Positions 15,535 to 18,931 of a DNA stretch of 18,931 nucleotides are shown in pieces. The position numbers and the translations under genes were made by a program. The notes beneath the pieces are model-generated. The model saw only the letters and a program-made list of their open reading frames with translations. It was not told where the DNA came from and ran no database searches. Numbering within the stretch: position 1 is the stretch's first letter; each line of letters begins with the position of its first letter. Source of the stretch: Tenericutes bacterium HGW-Tenericutes-5. Lineage in GTDB: Bacteria > Bacillota_I > Bacilli_A > Izemoplasmatales > Hujiaoplasmataceae. The stretch is from NCBI GenBank assembly GCA_002839125.1, contig PGXI01000014.1, positions 1-18,931 on the forward strand, in the 5' to 3' direction.

Positions 15535-15766
15535 ACTTGCTGGTGTTCTCAACTATAAATTGCCAAATTTCTCCTACAGTTTTAAACTTCTGTGCATCTT
15601 CATCACTAACTTCTACTTTAAACATATCTTCTATAGACATTACTAACTCAGCTGCATCTAATGAATCAGCTCCTAAATCGGCTACTAGATCAGCTTCCAA
15701 AGTAATTTTTTCATTATCTATTCCTAATGATTCTGATATTAAATTTTGTAAATGTTCAAATTTCAT
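15533..15766 (-). CDS. acpP: Acyl carrier protein
   Basis: AcpP holds the growing acyl chain on 4'-phosphopantetheine. The protein has 77 acidic residues. The attachment serine is S35 in LGADSLDAAELVM. The sequence from MKFEHLQN to the end has the usual four-helix pattern and normal length. A much longer reading frame runs upstream, but it covers the promoter and has no ACP features. The ATG at 15764-15766 has a strong GGAGG site 7 bases upstream. It is the first gene of the operon, 32 bases from the -10 box, consistent with the high expression usual for this protein. Confidence 0.97.
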   Translation of the reverse strand: MKFEHLQNLISESLGIDNEKITLEADLVADLGADSLDAAELVMSIEDMFKVEVSDEDAQKFKTVGEIWQFIVENTSK

Positions 15767-15797
15767 ACTTTTTCCTCCATATTTTAAAATCTCCATA

Positions 15798-15826
15798 ATT
15801 TTATCACTCTTTCTCATACTTGTCAA
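15798..15826 (-). promoter_or_regulatory. Main promoter of the fatty acid operon
   Basis: On the minus strand a perfect -35 TTGACA (15821-15826), a 17-base spacer and -10 TAAAAT (15798-15803) are seen, with TG one base before the -10 (TGATAAAAT). This is the best promoter match in the window. Transcription would start near 15791, leaving a short leader of about 25 bases before acpP, so there is no room for a large riboswitch. Confidence 0.85.
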
Positions 15827-15830
15827 TTTG

Positions 15831-15861
15831 TTTTGAATATCAAAATATTTGAATATTAAAA
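15831..15861 (-). promoter_or_regulatory. Tandem FabT-like operator candidate upstream of the acpP promoter
   Basis: TTTTGA-ATA-TCAAAA (15831-15845) is a perfect 6-3-6 inverted repeat and matches the TTTGANNNTCAAA form of streptococcal FabT sites. A second copy, TTTGA-ATA-TTAAA (15848-15860), has one mismatch. Centres are 16 bases apart, and half-sites recur every 8 bases. The element begins 4 bases upstream of the -35 box. FabT is a MarR-family regulator of fatty acid genes; no such gene is in this window, so the identity of the binding protein is inference. The remaining stretch up to the birA terminator (about 15863-15960) shows nothing else I can name. Confidence 0.55.
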
Positions 15862-15960
15862 CTTTTATGAGCAATTGTTTTCTGTTCAGCAGTAGTGAAT
15901 ATAGAACCTTATGTTTATTACTAAACAAGAATTTATGTTTGGATATCGATATTATCTTAA

Positions 15961-15998
15961 AAAACAAAAAGGCACACATTGTTTAAGCCAATCTGTGC
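15961..15998 (-). terminator. Rho-independent terminator after birA
   Basis: GCACA-G-ATTG, a 7-base loop, CAAT-G-TGTGC forms a stem with one internal mismatch on the minus strand (15972-15998), followed by C and TTTTTGTTTT. On the other strand seven T follow the stem, so it can work in both directions. It isolates birA from the fatty acid operon promoter downstream. Confidence 0.8.
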
Positions 15999-16032
15999 TT
16001 TTTTTGATAATATTGATATTTAGCGTTAAAAA

Positions 16033-16737
16033 TTAATCATTATATAAGTATTGAAAGTCAAAATTATTTGCGAGAATTCTCGACTGTGTTTTTTCATTTT
16101 TAATTAATATGTCACCATTTAAAAATATACCTGCTATTTGATACTTTTGATTTTCATATCTAATTTCTTTACCGATAATCAAAGACCTATTTAAATATTC
16201 TTTATATATGTAATCTAGTTCATTTAAACTATTATAAATTTTTATGAATTCTTTTAGTAATTCTTCCGTCTTAAAGTTTTGATTTTTAAGCAAAGCTATT
16301 GAAATCGCCTTTTTATTTAGATCCTTAAAATCTGATTGATTAACATTTAATCCAACTCCAATAACTAAAGAATCAATCAATTTTACTCCTGTAGTTTCGA
16401 TTAAAATTCCAGCTATTTTCTTACTATTTACTAATATATCATTAGGATACTTAACACTTGCATTAATTTGATAATTATCAAGTAATTTGATGATTGCGAC
16501 AGAAGTTTTAATTGTTTCAAAAAAAACTTCTTCCCGGCTAATTTGTTGATTTTTAAAAAATGAAAAGTAGAGATTTCCTTTGGGACTTTTCCAAGTATTT
16601 TCTCTTCTTCCTCTTCCATTTGTTTGTTCCAAAGCGTAACAAATAGTTCCATCAATTAGATTATCAATACGTTCTTTTAAATAATTGTTTGTGCTATCTA
16701 AAATATCGAATTTCAATATATTCTTCCCTATTGTCAT
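16033..16737 (-). CDS. birA: Biotin-protein ligase without DNA-binding domain
   Basis: This enzyme makes biotinyl-5'-AMP and transfers biotin to the acceptor lysine of AccB. The protein has 234 residues and starts directly with the catalytic domain (DILDSTNNYLKE at 11-22). GRGRRENTW at 41-49 is the biotinyl-AMP loop, with Glu where many have Gly. KYPNDIL at 96-102 and KKIAGILIET at 106-115 (K107 the conserved lysine) follow. A short C-terminal SH3-like cap region is present from about 185. The winged helix-turn-helix of repressor-type BirA is absent, so it cannot act as a biotin operon repressor. A GAGG site and an extended -10 promoter lie upstream. Its location beside accB is functionally sensible. 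Confidence 0.93.
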   Translation of the reverse strand: MTIGKNILKFDILDSTNNYLKERIDNLIDGTICYALEQTNGRGRRENTWKSPKGNLYFSFFKNQQISREEVFFETIKTSVAIIKLLDNYQINASVKYPNDILVNSKKIAGILIETTGVKLIDSLVIGVGLNVNQSDFKDLNKKAISIALLKNQNFKTEELLKEFIKIYNSLNELDYIYKEYLNRSLIIGKEIRYENQKYQIAGIFLNGDILIKNEKTQSRILANNFDFQYLYND

Positions 16738-16761
16738 ATTTAATCCTCGCTTCTATTAATG

Positions 16762-16770
16762 ATTATATCA
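16762..16770 (-). promoter_or_regulatory. Extended -10 promoter of birA
   Basis: TGATATAAT (TATAAT at 16762-16767, TG at 16769-16770) is a full extended -10 on the minus strand, 24 bases before the birA ATG. The -35 region 17 bases upstream (TTCCGG, 16785-16790) is poor and lies inside the stem of the rplQ terminator. Confidence 0.65.
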
Positions 16771-16773
16771 TAA

Positions 16774-16805
16774 AAACAAAAAACCCGGAATTCGAGATTC
16801 CAGGT
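16774..16805 (-). terminator. Rho-independent terminator after rplQ
   Basis: On the minus strand ACCTGGAAT (16797-16805), loop CTCGA and ATTCCGGGT (16783-16791) form a 9-pair stem with one T-G pair, followed by TTTTTTGTTTTT. It lies 13 bases after the rplQ stop and ends the ribosomal protein/alpha operon. Confidence 0.88.
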
Positions 16806-16818
16806 TTTAAAGTTTTTG

Positions 16819-17178
16819 TTATACTAATTCAATAATAGCCATTGGACATGCATCGCCTTGACGAGGTCCAATTTTATAGATACGTGTATATCCACCATTG
16901 CGATCTTGATATTTTGGTCCTAACTCTTTTAGAAGTTTAACCAAAGCATATTGATCATCAATTTTAAGTTCTCTAACAGTTTTTTCGGCAATTCTCGCTG
17001 AATTTAAGTCACCCTTTTTAGCTAGAGTAATCAATTTTTCTACTGTTCTTCTAATTTCTTTAGCTTTAACAACAGAAGTTTCGATTTTTCCATGCATAAT
17101 AAGTTGTGTAGCCAAATCACGAATTAGTGCTTTACGATTAGCGCTATTACGATTAAGTTTTGTATATCCTCTACTCAT
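16819..17178 (-). CDS. rplQ: 50S ribosomal protein L17
   Basis: L17 is a large-subunit protein near the exit tunnel. The 119 residues start MSRGYTKLNRNSANRKALIR, matching the usual bacterial L17 opening. The end GGYTRIYKIGPRQGDACPMAIIELV is the conserved C-terminus. An AGGAGG site lies between rpoA and this gene, with a 16-base spacing between the two coding regions. It is the last gene of the S13-S11-alpha-L17 cluster and is followed by a terminator. Length is normal. Confidence 0.98.
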   Translation of the reverse strand: MSRGYTKLNRNSANRKALIRDLATQLIMHGKIETSVVKAKEIRRTVEKLITLAKKGDLNSARIAEKTVRELKIDDQYALVKLLKELGPKYQDRNGGYTRIYKIGPRQGDACPMAIIELV

Positions 17179-17194
17179 GATTTCCTCCTATCGA

Positions 17195-18142
17195 TTAGTG
17201 TTTAGCTAAGCTTAAATTCATTTCTTCAAGCTTTTGCTTAACTTCTTTCAATGATTTTTTACCAAGATTTCTAACTCTCATCATGTCTTCTTCACTCTTT
17301 TCAATCAATTCACCTAAAGTGTTGATTCCTGCTCTTTTTAAGCAGTTGTAAGAACGAACTGAAAGGTCTAAATCTTCAATTGGTTTTTCTAAGTTTCTAT
17401 TGGTTTCTTCAGTTTTTCTTTCCACCATATAATCTTCTTCAACTTTCGCTTCAGATAAATCAATAATAGTTTGCAGGTGGTCGATTAACATTTTAGAAGC
17501 TGTCCCGATAGCATCTTTTGGGTTGATTGAACGATTTGTCCATACTTCTAGGATTAATTTGTCATAATCACCAGAATCATCAACTCTTGTTTTTTCAACT
17601 GTGTAATTAGCTCTTGTTATTGGTGTATAAATACTATCAATTGCGATGTCATTAACGTCATCAGTGTATTCTGCATTTTGTTTAGCGTTGACATAGCCAT
17701 TACCACGTCTAGCTTTCATATGCATTCTCAAAGTTCCTTTATTGACATGGCAAATATAGTGATTAGGATTCATTATTTCTACTTCTTCATCACAAACGAT
17801 ATCTGAAGCGAAGACATCTCTTGGTCCTTCTACAGATATTTCCAAATGTTTTTCAACATCTGACTCTTCATTGTCAATTGATAATATTACACCTTTTAAG
17901 TTTAAGATGATGGTTGTAACATCTTCAACTACACCCTCAACCGGTGTGAATTCATGTACTACGTTTTCAATGTTGACATTGACAATTGCTGCACCAGGTA
18001 ATGAAGACAATAAAACTCGTCTCAAAGAATTACCTAGAGTGATACCGTACCCTCTTTCGAGAGGTGAAATCACGAATTTACCATAATTATCTTGGATTTC
18101 TACAGTTTCTGTCTTAGGTTTTTCGAATTTCAAGTCCTTCAT
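17195..18142 (-). CDS. rpoA: RNA polymerase alpha subunit
   Basis: The alpha dimer is the assembly platform of RNA polymerase, and its C-terminal domain binds UP elements and activators. The protein has 315 residues. The N-terminal domain (1 to about 230) includes FVISPLERGYGITLGNSLRRVLLSSLPG at 23-50. A linker covers about 232-255, and the C-terminal domain has DLDLSVRSYNCLKRAGI with R263, N266 and C267 (equivalent to E. coli R265, N268 and C269), then RNLGKKSLKEV at 291-301. These DNA-contact residues are intact, so UP-element recognition is expected. The AGGAGGT site overlaps the rpsK TAG stop. Confidence 0.98.
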   Translation of the reverse strand: MKDLKFEKPKTETVEIQDNYGKFVISPLERGYGITLGNSLRRVLLSSLPGAAIVNVNIENVVHEFTPVEGVVEDVTTIILNLKGVILSIDNEESDVEKHLEISVEGPRDVFASDIVCDEEVEIMNPNHYICHVNKGTLRMHMKARRGNGYVNAKQNAEYTDDVNDIAIDSIYTPITRANYTVEKTRVDDSGDYDKLILEVWTNRSINPKDAIGTASKMLIDHLQTIIDLSEAKVEEDYMVERKTEETNRNLEKPIEDLDLSVRSYNCLKRAGINTLGELIEKSEEDMMRVRNLGKKSLKEVKQKLEEMNLSLAKH

Positions 18143-18152
18143 AAATTACCTC

Positions 18153-18539
18153 CTACCCACGTGGTCGTTTTGGTGGACGACATCCGTTATGTGGAACTGG
18201 TGTAACATCTTTAATAGCTGTAATCTCTAGTCCTGCAACTTGTAAACTTCTAATAGCTGCTTCTCTACCTGGTCCTGGTCCTTTAACTTCTACTTCAACT
18301 CTAACAACACCGTTATCCATAGCGGCTTTAGCGGCTGCTTCAGATGCTAAACCGGCTGCGAAAGGCGTTGATTTACGGCTACCTTTGTAACCGATAGCTC
18401 CTGAAGAACTCCATGAAATAGCGTTTCCTTTAGGATCAGTAATTGTGATAATTGTATTATTGAAAGTCGAATGAATATGTGCGATCCCTAACGGAATGTT
18501 CTTTTTCACACGACGTTTAGTTCTTACATTACGTGCCAT
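18153..18539 (-). CDS. rpsK: 30S ribosomal protein S11
   Basis: S11 is a platform protein of the small subunit. The 128 residues include the conserved central part GIAHIHSTFNNTIITITD and the basic end TPVPHNGCRPPKRPRG. Nineteen bases separate it from rpsM. The AAGGGAG site stands 11 bases before the ATG, longer than usual, and a two-codon reading frame (ATG AAT TAA) lies between them and ends directly at the rpsK ATG. This may be chance. The gene order rpsM-rpsK-rpoA-rplQ is that of most bacteria. Confidence 0.98.
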   Translation of the reverse strand: MARNVRTKRRVKKNIPLGIAHIHSTFNNTIITITDPKGNAISWSSSGAIGYKGSRKSTPFAAGLASEAAAKAAMDNGVVRVEVEVKGPGPGREAAIRSLQVAGLEITAIKDVTPVPHNGCRPPKRPRG

Positions 18540-18558
18540 TTAATTCATTTCTCCCTTC

Positions 18559-18924
18559 TTATTTCTTCTTATTAGCTACAGTTTTTCTAGGACCCTTACG
18601 TGTTCTAGCATTGTTACGTGTGTTTTGACCACGTGTAGGTAAACCTTTACGATGTCTTAAACCACGATAACTTCCGATTTCTTGAAGACGTTTGATGTTC
18701 ATTGCAACTTCACGTCTTAAGTCACCTTCTACTGTAAACTTTTGAACTTCTTGACGAATTTTTACGATTTCTTCATCTGTTAAGTCTTTAACTCTTGTAT
18801 CTTCTGAGATACCACAAGCTTTTAGAATTTCTTCAGCTCTAGTTCTACCGATTCCATATACATAAGTTAAAGAGATAACGACTCTTTTTTCTCTAGGAAT
18901 ATCTACTCCTGCGATACGTGCCAT
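18559..18924 (-). CDS. rpsM: 30S ribosomal protein S13
   Basis: S13 sits in the head of the small subunit and contacts the P-site tRNA and the subunit bridge. The 121 residues open with MARIAGVDIPREKRVVISLTYVYGIG, the standard start. The helix-hairpin-helix-like YGIGRTRAEEIL and the basic GLRHRKGLPTRGQNTRNNARTRKGPRK tail are both complete. The ATG is 7 bases from the window end, so its ribosome binding site is not visible. Upstream genes of the operon (such as rpmJ, infA) would lie outside. Confidence 0.98.
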   Translation of the reverse strand: MARIAGVDIPREKRVVISLTYVYGIGRTRAEEILKACGISEDTRVKDLTDEEIVKIRQEVQKFTVEGDLRREVAMNIKRLQEIGSYRGLRHRKGLPTRGQNTRNNARTRKGPRKTVANKKK

Positions 18925-18931
18925 AGTTACC

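Noticed and set aside
15940..15955. Short palindrome ATATCGATAT upstream of the fab operon
   Set aside because: Ten bases in an AT-rich gap and more than 100 bases upstream of the promoter; expected by chance.
15533..15979. 148-residue reading frame with ACP at its C-terminal half
   Set aside because: The first 71 codons cover the promoter and operator region, have no ACP features, and the GGAGG site and family length place the start at 15766.
18540..18548. Two-codon leader frame ATG AAT TAA before rpsK
   Set aside because: It lies between the ribosome binding site and the rpsK start in AT-rich sequence; chance occurrence is likely and nothing else supports a regulatory role.
1..18931. CRISPR arrays, insertion sequences, tRNA or rRNA genes, phage genes
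   Set aside because: No spaced direct repeats, transposase-like frames, tRNA-like cloverleafs or rRNA signatures were seen; nearly all sequence is accounted for by core genes.

Overview
The window looks like chromosomal core DNA from a low-GC, Firmicutes-related bacterium. It has an AT-rich base composition, strong AGGAGG-type ribosome binding sites, tightly overlapping genes, and ribosomal/RNA polymerase and fatty-acid genes of Firmicutes type. TGA is a true stop codon here: accA, fabK, fabG and ecfA2 all end in TGA overlapping the next ATG, and tryptophans are TGG. This excludes Mycoplasma/Spiroplasma-type code use. It fits Acholeplasma/Izemoplasma/Haloplasma-like organisms, Erysipelotrichia or other AT-rich Firmicutes. 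The sequence alone does not fix the taxon.

Layout from left to right. (1) 1-217, minus strand: the start of thymidylate kinase (tmk), cut by the window edge. It is divergent from a two-gene metal ABC transporter (ATPase 330-998, permease 998-1870, plus strand) whose promoter overlaps a perfect 8-4-8 palindrome. A terminator at 1879-1907 ends this operon where it meets truA tail to tail. (2) 1906-5463, minus strand: truA, ecfT, ecfA2 and ecfA1, i.e. the energising module of an ECF vitamin transporter plus a tRNA pseudouridine synthase, with a probable promoter before ecfA1. (3) 5512-6497, minus strand: two translationally coupled genes of unknown role, one a HEPN-like/CBS-pair fusion and one a small orphan protein. 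(4) 6642-15766, minus strand: an 11-gene type II fatty acid synthesis operon in the order acpP-accB-accC-accD-accA-fabH-fabK-fabD-fabG-fabF-fabZ. It has a near-consensus promoter, a tandem FabT-like TTTGANNNTCAAA element upstream of it, and a terminator after fabZ. (5) 16033-16737, minus strand: a biotin-protein ligase without a DNA-binding domain. (6) 16819-18924, minus strand: rpsM, rpsK, rpoA and rplQ, the end of the large ribosomal protein/alpha operon.

The parts fit one another. BirA attaches biotin to AccB. AccB, AccC, AccD and AccA make malonyl-CoA. FabD loads malonate on AcpP. FabH starts the chain, and FabF, FabG, FabZ and FabK elongate it. An ECF module such as the one here could energise uptake of biotin or other vitamins, but no substrate-binding S component is present in the window. 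In many Firmicutes rplQ is followed directly by ecfA1-ecfA2-ecfT-truA. Here about 11 kb of birA, lipid genes and two orphans sit in between.

I see no mobile elements, CRISPR arrays, tRNA or rRNA genes. The least explained items are the HEPN-CBS gene pair, the N-terminal extension of TruA, the enlarged EcfT, and the regulatory repeats before acpP and before the metal transporter.
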